Positions 53,881 to 63,348 of a DNA stretch of 64,000 nucleotides are shown here, one piece after another. This DNA is from Arthrobacter sp. S39 (GTDB taxonomy: Bacteria > Actinomycetota > Actinomycetes > Actinomycetales > Micrococcaceae): positions 434,001-498,000 of the forward strand of contig NZ_SIHX01000003.1 in the NCBI RefSeq assembly GCF_004320525.1, in the 5' to 3' direction. Each line of letters begins with the position of its first letter. Within the stretch, counting starts at the first letter, position 1. The translations under genes were made by a program, and so were the position numbers. The notes under the pieces were generated by a model that saw only the letters and a program-made list of their open reading frames with translations, ran no database searches and had not been told where the DNA came from.

Positions 53881-55221
53881 ATGCCCGCCACAGAATCCCT
53901 GCCGCCCCTGGACGGGACTGGTCCCGGAGGACCGGACGATGCACTGCTCAGCGGCCTCGACGCGGCGCCGTCCGTTGCGATCCTGCACGCGCTGAGAGTG
54001 ACGCTGCACGTGGGCTTCGCCGCCCTGCTGGGCGTGGCCGTCCTGAGGCTGCTGGTATCCGGCGGCGGGGACCCTCTGTTGCCCGTCTGGGCCGGGACCG
54101 CGTTTGTCCTGGCCGGGGTTTACCTGGCCGGCACCATGCTGGAAAAGCGCTTCGCCACAAACGGCACGGGCTTCGATCCACGCCGCTACGGCGTCCTGTG
54201 GCTGGGAGTGGTCACCGCCTTGTGGGCGGTCCTGCTGGCCGCGAGCGCTGACTTCGCCTGGCTGGCCTTCCCCCTCTTCTTCCTGCACCTGCACCTGTTC
54301 CCGCGGCGGATTGCGCTGCTGACCATCGCGCTGATGACGGCAGCGGTGATTGCTGCCCAGTGGGCTGTCAGCGGACTGTCCGTCCCGCATCTCGCAGTCG
54401 TTTTGGGCCCTATGTTCGGTGCGGCGTTCTCCGTGGTGACCGGGCTGGCCTACCGCGCGCTCTACCGCGAAGCGGAGAACCAGCGCCGGGCAGCGGATGA
54501 ACTCCGCCGGACGCGTGCGGAGCTGGCAGCATCACAGCACGACGCCGGGGTGCTGGCTGAGCGCGAGCGGCTGGCCCGGGAAATCCATGACACCCTCGCC
54601 CAAGGACTGTCCAGCATCGTGCTGGTGGCGCGGGCGGCGGAAAAGTCGCTGGCCGACGGCGACACCGCCACCGCTGCCGCGCGCTTCGCACTGGTGCAGC
54701 AGACGGCGTCGGAGAACCTGGCCGAAGCCCGGAACTTTGTCCGCGGTCTCTCCTCCCCCCAACTGCACGAGTCATCCCTGGTGGAAAGCCTGCGCCGGCT
54801 CTGTGAGAGCACTGAGAGCAGCGCCGCGGCCGGGGGCCAGGGGTTGCGGTGCCGGTTTGAATTCGACGGCGACCCCCTTGAACTGCCGCAACCGTACAAA
54901 GTGACCCTGCTCCGGGCCGCCCAGGCGAGCCTCGCCAACGTCAGGGAGCACGCCAGGGCGGGCAACGCCGTCGTGACCCTCGCATTTCTGGGCAGCGAAG
55001 TCACCCTGGACATTTACGACGACGGTGCCGGCTTCGACCCCGCGGGGATGGCCGCGCAGATGGGCGGGCGTGCAGACGGGAGCGGCTTCGGGATCCCGTC
55101 ATTGCGGGAACGGGTGACCGCGCTTAAAGGCTCCCTCGAACTCGAATCGGCACCGGGCGAGGGGACTGTGGTGGCGATACGCCTGCCCCTGGACGACGCG
55201 CCTGGGAGGGACGGAGAGTGA
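53881..55221 (+). CDS. Sensor histidine kinase, NarL/LiaS-type
   Basis: A 446-residue membrane kinase. About four to six helices (about 38-190) form the sensor region, followed by a coiled linker (about 195-235). The HisKA_3 box ERERLAREIHDTLAQGLSSIV carries the phospho-His near residue 238, and the HATPase ends with SLRERVTALKGSLELESAPGEGT. The small LiaS/DesK-type kinase usually pairs with a NarL regulator and an adjacent ABC exporter, as here. Overlaps the regulator by 4 bases. Confidence 0.94.
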   Translation: MPATESLPPLDGTGPGGPDDALLSGLDAAPSVAILHALRVTLHVGFAALLGVAVLRLLVSGGGDPLLPVWAGTAFVLAGVYLAGTMLEKRFATNGTGFDPRRYGVLWLGVVTALWAVLLAASADFAWLAFPLFFLHLHLFPRRIALLTIALMTAAVIAAQWAVSGLSVPHLAVVLGPMFGAAFSVVTGLAYRALYREAENQRRAADELRRTRAELAASQHDAGVLAERERLAREIHDTLAQGLSSIVLVARAAEKSLADGDTATAAARFALVQQTASENLAEARNFVRGLSSPQLHESSLVESLRRLCESTESSAAAGGQGLRCRFEFDGDPLELPQPYKVTLLRAAQASLANVREHARAGNAVVTLAFLGSEVTLDIYDDGAGFDPAGMAAQMGGRADGSGFGIPSLRERVTALKGSLELESAPGEGTVVAIRLPLDDAPGRDGE

Positions 55222-55871
55222 ACCAGATCCGCATTCTGCTGGTCGATGACCATCCTGTGGTCAGGGCCGGGCTGCGGGCCATGCTCAGCGACTTCGAGGG
55301 TATCTCGGTGGCGGCAGAAGCGGCCGACGGCGACGCCGCACTCAGGGAATTGAAACGGCTGCAGACCCTGGGTGACCCGGTCGACGTCGTGCTGATGGAC
55401 CTGCAAATGGGTGCCGGCATGGACGGGGTCACCGCGACGGCGCAGATCAGGCTGCTGGAAGCGGCACCGCCGGTCCTGATCCTGACCACTTATGACACGG
55501 ATGCGGACATCCTGGCCGCGGTGGAGGCAGGCGCCAGCGGTTACATGCTCAAGGACGCGCCGCCCGAACAGATCCGGCAGGCCGTGCTGGCGGCCGCCGC
55601 AGGCCAGACCGCCCTGGCCCCAAAAATTGCGGCCCTGCTGATGAACCGGATCGCGAACCCTGCCCCTGCACTCACGTCGCGGGAGATCCAGCTGCTCGAG
55701 CTGCTGGCCACCGGAATGTCCAACCGGGCCATCGCCAAAAAGACCTTCATCTCCGAGGCGACCGTCAAAACCCACCTGGTGCACATCTACGGAAAACTCG
55801 GCGTGGACAACCGCACCGCGGCCATCTCAGCGGCAACCCAGCGGCGCATCATCCGGGCCCCCGGCCAGTAG
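55218..55871 (+). CDS. LuxR/NarL-type response regulator
   Basis: A 217-residue regulator. The receiver domain (1-125) has DDHPVVRAGLRAML and phospho-Asp in VVLMDLQMG near 60; the C-terminal helix-turn-helix (about 150-215) has LTSREIQLLELLATGMSNRAIAKKTFISEATVKTHLVHIYGKLGV. GTG start overlaps the kinase stop (GTGA). It probably controls the divergent ABC exporter through the repeats at 53817-53849. Palindromic repeat copy C follows. Confidence 0.95.
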   Translation: MNQIRILLVDDHPVVRAGLRAMLSDFEGISVAAEAADGDAALRELKRLQTLGDPVDVVLMDLQMGAGMDGVTATAQIRLLEAAPPVLILTTYDTDADILAAVEAGASGYMLKDAPPEQIRQAVLAAAAGQTALAPKIAALLMNRIANPAPALTSREIQLLELLATGMSNRAIAKKTFISEATVKTHLVHIYGKLGVDNRTAAISAATQRRIIRAPGQ

Positions 55872-55898
55872 CTGAATGCACGACGGCGGGACGCCCCT

Positions 55899-55970
55899 CC
55901 CCCAAAAGAAAGTAGCGCGAAGTGTCGTTTTGAGGGTTCAAAACGACACTTCGCGCTACTTAGTTGGGGA
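55899..55970. repeat. Palindromic repeat, copy C
   Basis: Perfect 23-base arms (55911-55933 and 55938-55960): AGTAGCGCGAAGTGTCG with TTTTGA, and its complement, around a 4-base loop. On the right TTAGTTGGGG continues the shared flank; on the left the flank is worn (CCCAAAAGAA). It lies between the convergent response regulator and gluconate permease genes. Confidence 0.9.
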
Positions 55971-55972
55971 AG

Positions 55973-57376
55973 CTAGCCCGCAATCCCGGCGAGCAGGAAG
56001 AGCACTGCCGCGATGGCGAAGCCCATGACGCCGATCAGCGTTTCCATGACGGTCCAGGTCTTCAGGGTGGTCTTGACGTCCATGCCGAAGAAGCGGCCCA
56101 CCAGCCAGAAGCCGGAGTCGTTGACGTGCGAGACCACCACGGAGCCGGCGGCCACGGCGATGACCAGCGCGGCAATCTGCATGCCGTTCAGTCCGGCCAG
56201 TGCCACGGCCGGGGCGATGAGGCCTGCGGTGGTGGTCAGCGCCACGGTGGCGGAGCCCTGGGCGATGCGCAGGATGGCGGAGATCAGGAAGCCGGCAAGG
56301 ATCAGCGGGATGCCCAGGTTGCCGAGGACGTCGGCAAGTGCGGCGCCGATGCCGGAGGTGCGCAGGACGCCGCCGAACATGCCGCCGGCGCCGGTGATCA
56401 GGATGACCGAGCAGACCGGGCCGAGCGAGGATTCGAGCAGCTTCTCGATGGCACCGGCGTCTTTGCCGCGGCGGGCACCGAGGACGAACACGGCCACCAG
56501 GACGGCGATCAGCAGGGCCACCGGGGTTTCACCGATGGTGCGGAGGATCTGGAACCACTGTTCCTTCTTGACCGTATCGGACAGCACGCCGGAGGAGGCA
56601 AGGGTGTTCAGGCCGGTGTTGAGGAAGATCAGGACGAGCGGCAGGAGCAGCAGGCCGATGATGGTGCGGAAGCGCGGCGGGTGGGACTCGGCCTCGGCGC
56701 TGGCGTGGCCCAGGATTTCCGGAACGGGGAGGACCAGCTTCTTGCCGGTCCACAGGCCGAACAGGTAGGCGGTGACGTACCAGGTGGGGATGGCGGTGAT
56801 GAGGCCGGCGATCATGACCAGGCCGATGTTGGCGTCGAAGAACGCGGCCGCGGAGACCGGGCCCGGGTGCGGCGGCAGGAAGATGTGCATGACGGAGAAC
56901 GCGCCGGCGGCCGGGAGTCCGTAGCGCAGCACTCCCCCGCCGAGGCGGTGGGCGACGGCGAAGACGACGGGCAGCATAACCACCAGGCCGGCGTCGAAGA
57001 AGATGGGGAAGCCGAAGATCAGCGAGGCGAGGCCCAGGGCGAACGGGGCGCGCTTCTCGCCGAAGACGCCGATCAGGTAGTCGGCCAGGACCTTGGCGCC
57101 GCCGGACGTTTCAACGATGCGGCCGAGCATCGCACCGAGGCCGACGAGGAGCGCCACGGTGCCCAGTGTCGTGCCGAAGCCGTTGATCAGTACCGGCACC
57201 ACCTGGTTGGCGGGGATTCCGGTGGCAAATGCGGTGGCGAGGCTGATCACGATCAGGGCGACGAGCGCGTGCATCCGCAGCTTGATGATCAGGAACAGCA
57301 GCGCAACGATCGCCGCCGCCGCGATGAGCAGCAGGGGGCCTGCGCCCAGGGTTTGGGTCCATCCTTCGATGACCAT
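55973..57376 (-). CDS. gntT: Gluconate:H+ symporter (GntP family)
   Basis: A 467-residue, about 12-helix transporter for gluconate or similar sugar acids. GAGPLLLIAAAAIVALLFLIIKLRMHALVALIVISLATA at the start, GFGTTLGTVALLVGLGAMLGRIVETSGGA, and FLPPHPGPVSAAAFF are GntP-family segments. AAAGGAGAACC precedes the ATG. The kinase gene lies directly upstream on the same strand, making a gluconate uptake operon under the divergent GntR regulator. Confidence 0.95.
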   Translation of the reverse strand: MVIEGWTQTLGAGPLLLIAAAAIVALLFLIIKLRMHALVALIVISLATAFATGIPANQVVPVLINGFGTTLGTVALLVGLGAMLGRIVETSGGAKVLADYLIGVFGEKRAPFALGLASLIFGFPIFFDAGLVVMLPVVFAVAHRLGGGVLRYGLPAAGAFSVMHIFLPPHPGPVSAAAFFDANIGLVMIAGLITAIPTWYVTAYLFGLWTGKKLVLPVPEILGHASAEAESHPPRFRTIIGLLLLPLVLIFLNTGLNTLASSGVLSDTVKKEQWFQILRTIGETPVALLIAVLVAVFVLGARRGKDAGAIEKLLESSLGPVCSVILITGAGGMFGGVLRTSGIGAALADVLGNLGIPLILAGFLISAILRIAQGSATVALTTTAGLIAPAVALAGLNGMQIAALVIAVAAGSVVVSHVNDSGFWLVGRFFGMDVKTTLKTWTVMETLIGVMGFAIAAVLFLLAGIAG

Positions 57377-57433
57377 GGTTCTCCTTTGAAACAGAATTTA
57401 TTGGGGAATGGGGAGTTGGATCTGAGCGAACGC

Positions 57434-57979
57434 TCAGGCGTTGGAGGGCGCCTGGTCCGTGGGCAGTTTGAGCGCTGCGATCACGGCGGCGACGATCTCC
57501 TCCGGGGAGAGCGAGATGTCCAGGCGCAGGCTGCCGGCGGCGAGTTCTCCGTCGGTCAGCGGTTCCAGGGTGGCCAGCTGGCTGGGCAGCAGCGTGGGCG
57601 GCATGAAGTGGCCCTCACGGCCCTGCATGCGCGCACCGATCAGGTCGGCGCCGCCGTCGAGGTGGATGAAAAGCACCCGGCCCTGCGCTGCGGAGAGCAA
57701 CTGGCGGTAGGTCTGCTTGAGCGCGGAGCAGGTGAGGACAGTGCTCTTGCCGGCCGCCGCCTGGGCGGTCATCCAGTCCTGGATCTCCTGCAGCCAAGGC
57801 CAGCGGTCTTCGTCCTGCAGGGGAATGCCCTGGGTCATCTTGTCGATGTTGGACTGCGGGTGGAACTCGTCGGCCTCGGCGCAGGCCCAGCCAAGCTGCT
57901 GGGACAGGGCGGCCGCGATGGTGGACTTGCCCGACCCGGCAACGCCCATCACCACCAGGTGCGTGGCTGGATTCTGCAT
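57434..57979 (-). CDS. gntK: Gluconokinase
   Basis: It phosphorylates gluconate to 6-phosphogluconate for the pentose phosphate path. From ATG 57979 (GGAGGT 8 bases upstream) 181 residues, a normal length. P-loop VMGVAGSGKSTIAAAL near 13, ADEFHPQSNIDKMTQGIPLQDEDRWPWL and TCSALKQTYRQLL and GREGHFMPPTLLPSQLATLEPL are diagnostic. It is the first gene of the gnt operon. Confidence 0.96.
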   Translation of the reverse strand: MQNPATHLVVMGVAGSGKSTIAAALSQQLGWACAEADEFHPQSNIDKMTQGIPLQDEDRWPWLQEIQDWMTAQAAAGKSTVLTCSALKQTYRQLLSAAQGRVLFIHLDGGADLIGARMQGREGHFMPPTLLPSQLATLEPLTDGELAAGSLRLDISLSPEEIVAAVIAALKLPTDQAPSNA

Positions 57980-58053
57980 GTTTGTACCTCCGGTGAAGAC
58001 GTCTTTGGCTAAAGGAAGAAGCTCGCCGCACACTTGCTGGAAAGTGCGCTGGA

Positions 58054-58090
58054 GATAAGGTATCACCATTTGGCACCACAGATACTATCT
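58054..58090. promoter_or_regulatory. Operator candidates in the gntK/gntR divergent region
   Basis: Two short palindromes with GATA/TATC arms lie in this gap: GATAAGGTATC at 58054-58064 and AGATACTATCT (perfect, 11 bases) at 58080-58090. The intergenic region also has AAGGTAT at 58058 and ATACCTT at 58108 as a wide inverted pair. The regulator at 58170 likely binds one or both. Confidence 0.5.
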
Positions 58091-58169
58091 TTGAGTGTCA
58101 CAAGTCATACCTTTGGCTTAATCTTCGATATCCTGTGAGGGCGCTGCGGCGCATAGAGAGGCAGGAAAC

Positions 58170-58904
58170 ATGTCGACGGCGACAGTGGGCAACGCGGATA
58201 CCGCGGACGACGGCGGGGCCTCCCCCGCGATGCACGAACGCGTTCTGGAGGCGGTTGGCATTGCCATCGCGTCCGGCAGCCTCCCGCCCGGAAGCCGGCT
58301 CACGCTGGACGTGCTGCAGCAGGAATACGGGATTTCCCGCACCGTCGCCCGGGACACCATGAAGGTCCTGGAGTCGATGAACCTCGTGTACTCGCGCCGG
58401 CGCGTGGGCATCGTGGTCCAGGAGCGTGCGCTCTGGAACGTCTACGACCCCAAACTGGTGCGCTGGCGGCTCGCCTCGGACAACCGCGCCGAGCAGTACA
58501 GCAGCCTCACGGAGCTGCGCATCGCCGTCGAACCCATTGCCGCCGCAGGAGCTGCCCGCCGGGCCAGCGCCGCCGAGCGCGCCAAGCTGCTTTCCCTGGC
58601 GGCCGACCTGCGCCGCCTGGGCGAGGCCGGTGAGCTTGAAGCTTTCCTTGCGGCGGATATCGAGTTCCACCGCCTGCTGCTGCACAGCTGCGGCAACGAG
58701 ATGTTCACGGCGCTGGAGGGCATGGTGGCCGAGGTGCTCACCAGCCGCACCCAGCAGGGCCTCATGCCGTTCAAGCCGCGGAACGAAGCGCTGCAGGCAC
58801 ACGAGGACGTTGCCGCCGCGGTGGCCGGCGGGGATGCAGTCACGGCCGAGACCGCGATGCACTCCATCCTGGACGAGGTCCGGAACGCGATGGGCCTGAA
58901 CTGA
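58170..58904 (+). CDS. FadR/GntR-family regulator of gluconate genes
   Basis: A 244-residue regulator, N-terminal winged helix (about 15-80) with LPPGSRLTLDVLQQEYGISRTVARDTMKVLESMNLVYSRRRVGIVV and the C-terminal FCD ligand domain (about 95-240) with metal-type histidines (DIEFHRLLLHSCGN). The position next to gntK and gntT indicates control by gluconate or 6-phosphogluconate. AGGCAGGAAAC precedes ATG 58170. Confidence 0.92.
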   Translation: MSTATVGNADTADDGGASPAMHERVLEAVGIAIASGSLPPGSRLTLDVLQQEYGISRTVARDTMKVLESMNLVYSRRRVGIVVQERALWNVYDPKLVRWRLASDNRAEQYSSLTELRIAVEPIAAAGAARRASAAERAKLLSLAADLRRLGEAGELEAFLAADIEFHRLLLHSCGNEMFTALEGMVAEVLTSRTQQGLMPFKPRNEALQAHEDVAAAVAGGDAVTAETAMHSILDEVRNAMGLN

Positions 58905-58999
58905 CTCTTCCCGCACGCCGAGCTCCTGGAGTAGCCTGCAAATAGGGGCTCACGCAACGGGCCCATCAGCGCCGTCAAGGCGGATCTGTGAGGTGGAAA

Positions 59000-60754
59000 A
59001 TGGCCATCACCGGGCATTCACGTCCAGGGACCGCGGCATCTGCCGCACCTGCCGTTGTACCGCAGCGCAAAGGCAGCATGGTGGTCAGATGGATCACCTC
59101 CACGGACCACAAGATCATCGGCTACATGTACCTGATCGCGTCGTTTGTGTTCTTCATCATCGGCGGCATCATGGCCCTGCTGATCCGCGCCGAACTCTTT
59201 GAACCCGGCATGCAGATCCTGCAGACCAAGGAGCAGTACAACCAGCTCTTCACCATGCACGGCACCATTATGCTGCTGATGTTCGCCACCCCGCTGTTCG
59301 CCGGCTTCGCCAACGTGATCATGCCCTTGCAGATCGGTGCTCCGGACGTCGCCTTCCCACGGCTGAACGCCCTTGCCTTCTGGTTCTTCCTCTTCGGTTC
59401 CACCATCGCGGTCTCGGGCTTCATCACCCCGCAGGGCGCGGCAGCGTTTGGCTGGTTCGCCTATGCGCCGCTGAACAACACCACGTTCACGCCCGGTGTG
59501 GGCGGTGATCTGTGGGTCTTTGGCCTGGCGCTGTCAGGCTTCGGCACCATCCTGGGCGCGGTCAACTTCATCACCACCATCATCTGCATGCGCGCCCCGG
59601 GCATGACCATGTGGCGGATGCCGATCTTCACCTGGAACACCCTGGTCACGGCCATCCTCGTGATCATGGCCTTCCCCCCGCTCGCCGCGGCATTGTTCGC
59701 CCTCGGTGCAGACCGCAAGTTCGGCGCCCATATCTATGACCCCGAAAACGGCGGTGCGGTCCTTTGGCAGCACCTGTTCTGGTTCTTCGGCCACCCCGAG
59801 GTCTACATCATTGCCCTGCCGTTCTTCGGGATCGTCTCGGAGATCTTCCCGGTCTTCAGCCGCAAACCGATCTTCGGCTACAAGGGCCTGGTCTACGCCA
59901 CCATCGCCATCGCAGCCCTGTCCGTGACGGTGTGGGCGCACCACATGTACGTCACCGGTTCGGTGCTGCTGCCGTTCTTCGCATTCATGACCATGCTGAT
60001 CGCCGTTCCCACAGGGGTGAAGTTCTTCAACTGGATCGGGACGCTGTGGCGCGGTTCCCTGACCTTTGAGACGCCGATGCTGTGGAGCCTGGGCTTCCTG
60101 GTCACGTTCCTCTTCGGCGGCCTGACCGGCATCATCCTGGCGTCGCCGCCGCTGGACTTCCACGTCTCCGACTCCTACTTCGTGGTGGCGCACTTCCACT
60201 ACGTGGTGTTCGGCACCGTGGTCTTCGCGATGTTCGCCGGCTTCTACTTCTGGTGGCCCAAGTGGACCGGCAAGATGCTCAACGAACGGCTCGGGAAGAT
60301 CCACTTCTGGATGCTGTTCCTCGGCTTCCACGGGACGTTCCTGATCCAGCACTGGCTGGGCGTCATGGGCATGCCCCGCCGCTACGCCGACTACCTCGTG
60401 GAGGACAACTTCGCCTGGATGAACCAGTTCTCCAGCGTCGGCTCCTACCTTCTGGGCGCCTCAATGATCCCGTTCTTCTGGAACGTCTACATCACGTCGC
60501 GGCCCGGTGAGAAGGTCACGGTCGACGATCCGTGGGGCTTTGGCGCCTCGCTCGAATGGGCCACGTCCTGCCCGCCGCCGCGGCACAACTTCACGTCGTT
60601 GCCGCGGATCCGTTCGGAGCGTCCGGCCCTGGACCTGCACCACCCCGAGCTCCGCGTCCGCGAACACGATACAACCCACAGCCCTGCGGCAGCGGCCCTG
60701 GGCGCCGCCGACATCGGCGAAAAGGACGTCAGGAATCCAGATCCGGACGAGTAA
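59000..60754 (+). CDS. ctaD: Cytochrome c oxidase subunit I, solitary copy
   Basis: The catalytic heme-copper subunit of an aa3-type oxidase, 584 residues with 12 helices. ATG 59000 has GAGGTGG about 5 bases upstream. Ligands visible: heme a His in [10 protein letters not shown], CuB His and Tyr in FGHPEVYII, the CuB His pair in WAHHMYVTG and the heme His pair in [11 protein letters not shown] polar C-tail follows the last helix. Subunits II, III and the bc1 genes are not adjacent, so it must combine with products encoded elsewhere or replace a main ctaD. No promoter was assigned. Confidence 0.95.
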   Translation: MAITGHSRPGTAASAAPAVVPQRKGSMVVRWITSTDHKIIGYMYLIASFVFFIIGGIMALLIRAELFEPGMQILQTKEQYNQLFTMHGTIMLLMFATPLFAGFANVIMPLQIGAPDVAFPRLNALAFWFFLFGSTIAVSGFITPQGAAAFGWFAYAPLNNTTFTPGVGGDLWVFGLALSGFGTILGAVNFITTIICMRAPGMTMWRMPIFTWNTLVTAILVIMAFPPLAAALFALGADRKFGAHIYDPENGGAVLWQHLFWFFGHPEVYIIALPFFGIVSEIFPVFSRKPIFGYKGLVYATIAIAALSVTVWAHHMYVTGSVLLPFFAFMTMLIAVPTGVKFFNWIGTLWRGSLTFETPMLWSLGFLVTFLFGGLTGIILASPPLDFHVSDSYFVVAHFHYVVFGTVVFAMFAGFYFWWPKWTGKMLNERLGKIHFWMLFLGFHGTFLIQHWLGVMGMPRRYADYLVEDNFAWMNQFSSVGSYLLGASMIPFFWNVYITSRPGEKVTVDDPWGFGASLEWATSCPPPRHNFTSLPRIRSERPALDLHHPELRVREHDTTHSPAAAALGAADIGEKDVRNPDPDE

Positions 60755-60780
60755 CGTGGTTGAGCCCGTCGAAACCCCAG

Positions 60781-62055
60781 TTACTTTGCGCCTGAAAACT
60801 CGCGGTCAGCCTCCAGGACCTCCAGCAGGAACTTCGCGCCGCCGTCGGTCAGCATCACCTGGTCGAAGTACCCCTTCTTCGGCTCCATCAGGTGCAGGCA
60901 CCCCAGTTTCCAGATAACAGTCCGGTTGATGTCGGTGACCCAGTCGTCGGGGATGGGGTGGCCAGACCGGGTCACAAAGCCCGCGCTCTCCAGTGCGCCT
61001 TTGATCGCTTCCGTTCGGCGGTTCCACGGCGGTGCGATGCCGCTGACGTGCCACTCCGCGTACAGGCGCGTCACCAGCCGGACGGCCTCGTGCTCCGGCC
61101 GGCCCACCGCGTCCAGCATGTAGTCCCACAGATCAGCGGGCCGTTCGCGGCAGCGCCTCCCGCGGGGAGTGAGCACCAGCCGGCCCTTCAACTTCCGGAG
61201 CAGCTTCCACGCCAGGAGGTGCTCCCGGAGCTCCCGGACGGGCAGCACGTTTGCCTCACGGTTCCCCTTGCCCATGACGGCGTCACTCCAGCCGAGTTCC
61301 TCCAGGGCGCGCCGGACCATGGCAGGCTTCAGGTAACTGTCCTTCGTCAGCTCAATCCCGTCGCCGGTGGCGTGTTCGAGGAGCCAGCGGACCGGCCGGA
61401 GCACTGCGTCGCGCTCGTCGTCGGTGACGGGCTGTGGCCACCATTGGAGGCTGAGCAGCCGCAGCTTCCGGTTGGCGGCGGCGAGGTCGAAGGAAGTGGG
61501 ATCAAAGGAGGCCCTTAACTCACCGGTGACTGTATAGGTCCAGTGGGCGGCGTCCTGGTGTTCCGGATGTGTCCGGTCACCGAGGATCTCCACGAGCCGG
61601 CGGTAGCCGTGCGGCCCGCCGGAATCCTCCACCGGTCCGCGGTTGGCGCCGTCGACGCAAACGAGTTCGCCGGCCGGCAGCTCCGCCGAACCGAGCAACT
61701 GCACTTGGTGTGTCCAGTCGTCGCCGAAGTCGTAGTCGTACTCAAGCGCGGACGTGGGCGCTTCGGCGTCAAGCAGGTCGGAAAGCACGACGCCGGAGGC
61801 CGGCTCTGCGTCCAGATCCTCCATCCCGTCGCCGGGACCAATGATCACGCGCGCCTTCCCGGCGGGATCCTCACAACGGACGCCGTAAAGGTGCCGGTTT
61901 TCCCAGCCGAAGGCGGCCTGGATGGCGAGGTGGAACTCCGCAACGGTCAGCGATACGGGCACTTTGAGCCTGCGCCAGATCAGCGGTTCGGTGTCCTCGA
62001 TGCTGATCCGGAGGTCAAAGGAAGGGACGGTAGCGGCTGATTGCATGCTGGCCAT
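60781..62055 (-). CDS. Plasmid pRiA4b ORF-3-like protein
   Basis: A 424-residue protein. The N-terminal 1-180 (SFDLRISIEDTEPLIWRRLKVPVSLTVAEFHLAIQAAFGWENRHLY, ALEYDYDFGDDWTHQVQL, DSGGPHGYRRLVE) is the pRiA4b ORF-3 domain with its WRRL and DFGDDW signatures. The C-terminal half is unrelated and not recognised. ATG 62055 is preferred to 62181 because the longer frame would overlap the divergent gene; ATG 62046 is also possible. Function of the family is unknown, often plasmid- or transposon-associated. It is convergent with ctaD. Confidence 0.88.
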   Translation of the reverse strand: MASMQSAATVPSFDLRISIEDTEPLIWRRLKVPVSLTVAEFHLAIQAAFGWENRHLYGVRCEDPAGKARVIIGPGDGMEDLDAEPASGVVLSDLLDAEAPTSALEYDYDFGDDWTHQVQLLGSAELPAGELVCVDGANRGPVEDSGGPHGYRRLVEILGDRTHPEHQDAAHWTYTVTGELRASFDPTSFDLAAANRKLRLLSLQWWPQPVTDDERDAVLRPVRWLLEHATGDGIELTKDSYLKPAMVRRALEELGWSDAVMGKGNREANVLPVRELREHLLAWKLLRKLKGRLVLTPRGRRCRERPADLWDYMLDAVGRPEHEAVRLVTRLYAEWHVSGIAPPWNRRTEAIKGALESAGFVTRSGHPIPDDWVTDINRTVIWKLGCLHLMEPKKGYFDQVMLTDGGAKFLLEVLEADREFSGAK

Positions 62056-62086
62056 TTTGCCAGGCCCTGCGGCGTAGACTCGCACC

Positions 62087-62566
62087 ATGAAATCAGGTTG
62101 GGGGATCGTGGGCGTGTTCGCGGCGTTGGCCATCGTGGTCATGCCCTCTGCGGGCTGCACAATCAATGCCTGCCCGGCCATCGGCTACATCAGGACCCTG
62201 ACGGTGAACATCGAAGGGAATGTAGCCGCGGTCAGCGACGTCAGCGTGTGCAATGAGAGCGGGTGCTCCCAGCCGGAGCCTACGGCCGCTTCGCCGGCCC
62301 CGCTGAAGTCGGTGGTCACGGAGTTCTCCCCTGAGCCGCAACCGACGGCGAGCCATCCACCGTTCTACGGCCACCGGTATGACCAGGACACCTGGGTTTT
62401 CAACGTGGCTTTTGGCGACCCCGCAAAGGTGGCCGTGAAGGCCCTTGCCTCGGAAGGCACCGTGTTGGCCGAACAGGAACATGACCTTGTCTGGACCATG
62501 GTGGGCGGAACGGCACAGTGCGGCGGGCCAGTCACCACCCCGCCAATACAGCTTTCCGTGCCCTAA
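62087..62566 (+). CDS. Putative lipoprotein (159 aa)
   Basis: A lipoprotein with lipobox SAGC (about residues 21-24) after a hydrophobic signal. Five further cysteines (INACPA, VCNES, GCSQP, AQCGG) and a Pro/Ser/Thr linker (about 62-90) precede a beta-rich domain ending QLSVP. No family recognised. It diverges from the pRiA4b-like gene with 31 bases between starts and is convergent with the RibD-like gene. Confidence 0.78.
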   Translation: MKSGWGIVGVFAALAIVVMPSAGCTINACPAIGYIRTLTVNIEGNVAAVSDVSVCNESGCSQPEPTAASPAPLKSVVTEFSPEPQPTASHPPFYGHRYDQDTWVFNVAFGDPAKVAVKALASEGTVLAEQEHDLVWTMVGGTAQCGGPVTTPPIQLSVP

Positions 62567-62600
62567 GGCGGTCGACGTCGGTTCCCGCCGCCCAGATCGG

Positions 62601-63182
62601 TCAGCGGCGCACCCGATAGCGCAGGTGAAGCACCCGGTCGCCTTGGATCACCACGTCAGGATCCTCCAGCAGGTGCTGCGCGTGGACGGACTCGAAGTAG
62701 CGCTTGCCGGACCCCAACACGACGGGTACGACGTCCATTCGCACCTCGTCGACCAGGCCCGCGGCAAGCGCCTGGCCACCGACGTCGCCGGCGGCGACCT
62801 CGACTATGCGGTCACCAGCGAGCTCCTGCGCCTTGGCCACGGCCGCTTCGACGCCGTCGACGAAGTGAAACGGCGCCTCGGGGTCCCAGCCCTCGGGCTC
62901 TGGCCGGTGCGTCACGACGACCACGTGGTCGACCCCGCCCGGAGGCTTCCCGTCCCAGCCGTCCGTCATGTCGAAGACGTGGCGGCCGGCGATTGTCGCC
63001 CCGATCTGGTCCCAGTACTCCCGGGTGTAGTCGTAGGACGCTTGTGACACCTTCAGCACGCCGCTCTCGTCCAACGGGACGTCACCGCTGAGCAACCAGT
63101 CGAACAGCGGTCCGGGCTGGTCGTCCTCGTCCGCGATGAAGCCGTCTACTGACACCGAGGCGTACATGACTACTTTGCCCAC
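62601..63182 (-). CDS. Dihydrofolate reductase family / RibD C-terminal-like protein
   Basis: A 193-residue member of the same fold as 37010-37561 but from a different subgroup. VVMYASVSVDGFIADEDDQPG is the family N-terminus, ATIAGRHVFDMTDGWDG and VDHVVVVTHRPEPEGW are typical of the YwjB/YyaP-like subgroup, and RIVEVAAGDVGGQALAAGLVDEVRMDVVPVVLGSGKRYF completes the domain. NADPH-dependent reductase activity is likely, substrate unknown. Confidence 0.92.
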   Translation of the reverse strand: MGKVVMYASVSVDGFIADEDDQPGPLFDWLLSGDVPLDESGVLKVSQASYDYTREYWDQIGATIAGRHVFDMTDGWDGKPPGGVDHVVVVTHRPEPEGWDPEAPFHFVDGVEAAVAKAQELAGDRIVEVAAGDVGGQALAAGLVDEVRMDVVPVVLGSGKRYFESVHAQHLLEDPDVVIQGDRVLHLRYRVRR

Positions 63183-63275
63183 GGGGCGCTCCTCTGCTTG
63201 GGGGTGCCCCCAATATTAGTTTGCATTGTGAAGAGCCCCATAGCGTCCACGCAAAAAGCACACCCGGTGTTAACA

Positions 63276-63309
63276 AAAGCAGGGCCGGTCAAATGACCGG
63301 CCCTGCTTT
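63276..63309 (-). terminator. Terminator of the cold-shock gene
   Basis: Perfect stem AAAGCAGGGCCGGTC with its complement around the loop AAAT; on the minus strand the stem is followed by T-rich sequence. It lies 40 bases after the cold-shock gene stop. Confidence 0.88.
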
Positions 63310-63348
63310 GAAAATATGAAACCCTAAGGCCCCAGTTTCTCTAAGGAA

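Noticed and set aside
55964-58012. Long + strand frame across gluconate genes
   Set aside because: Antisense to gntT and gntK; the Glu/Asp/His-rich translation is typical of a GC-rich shadow frame.
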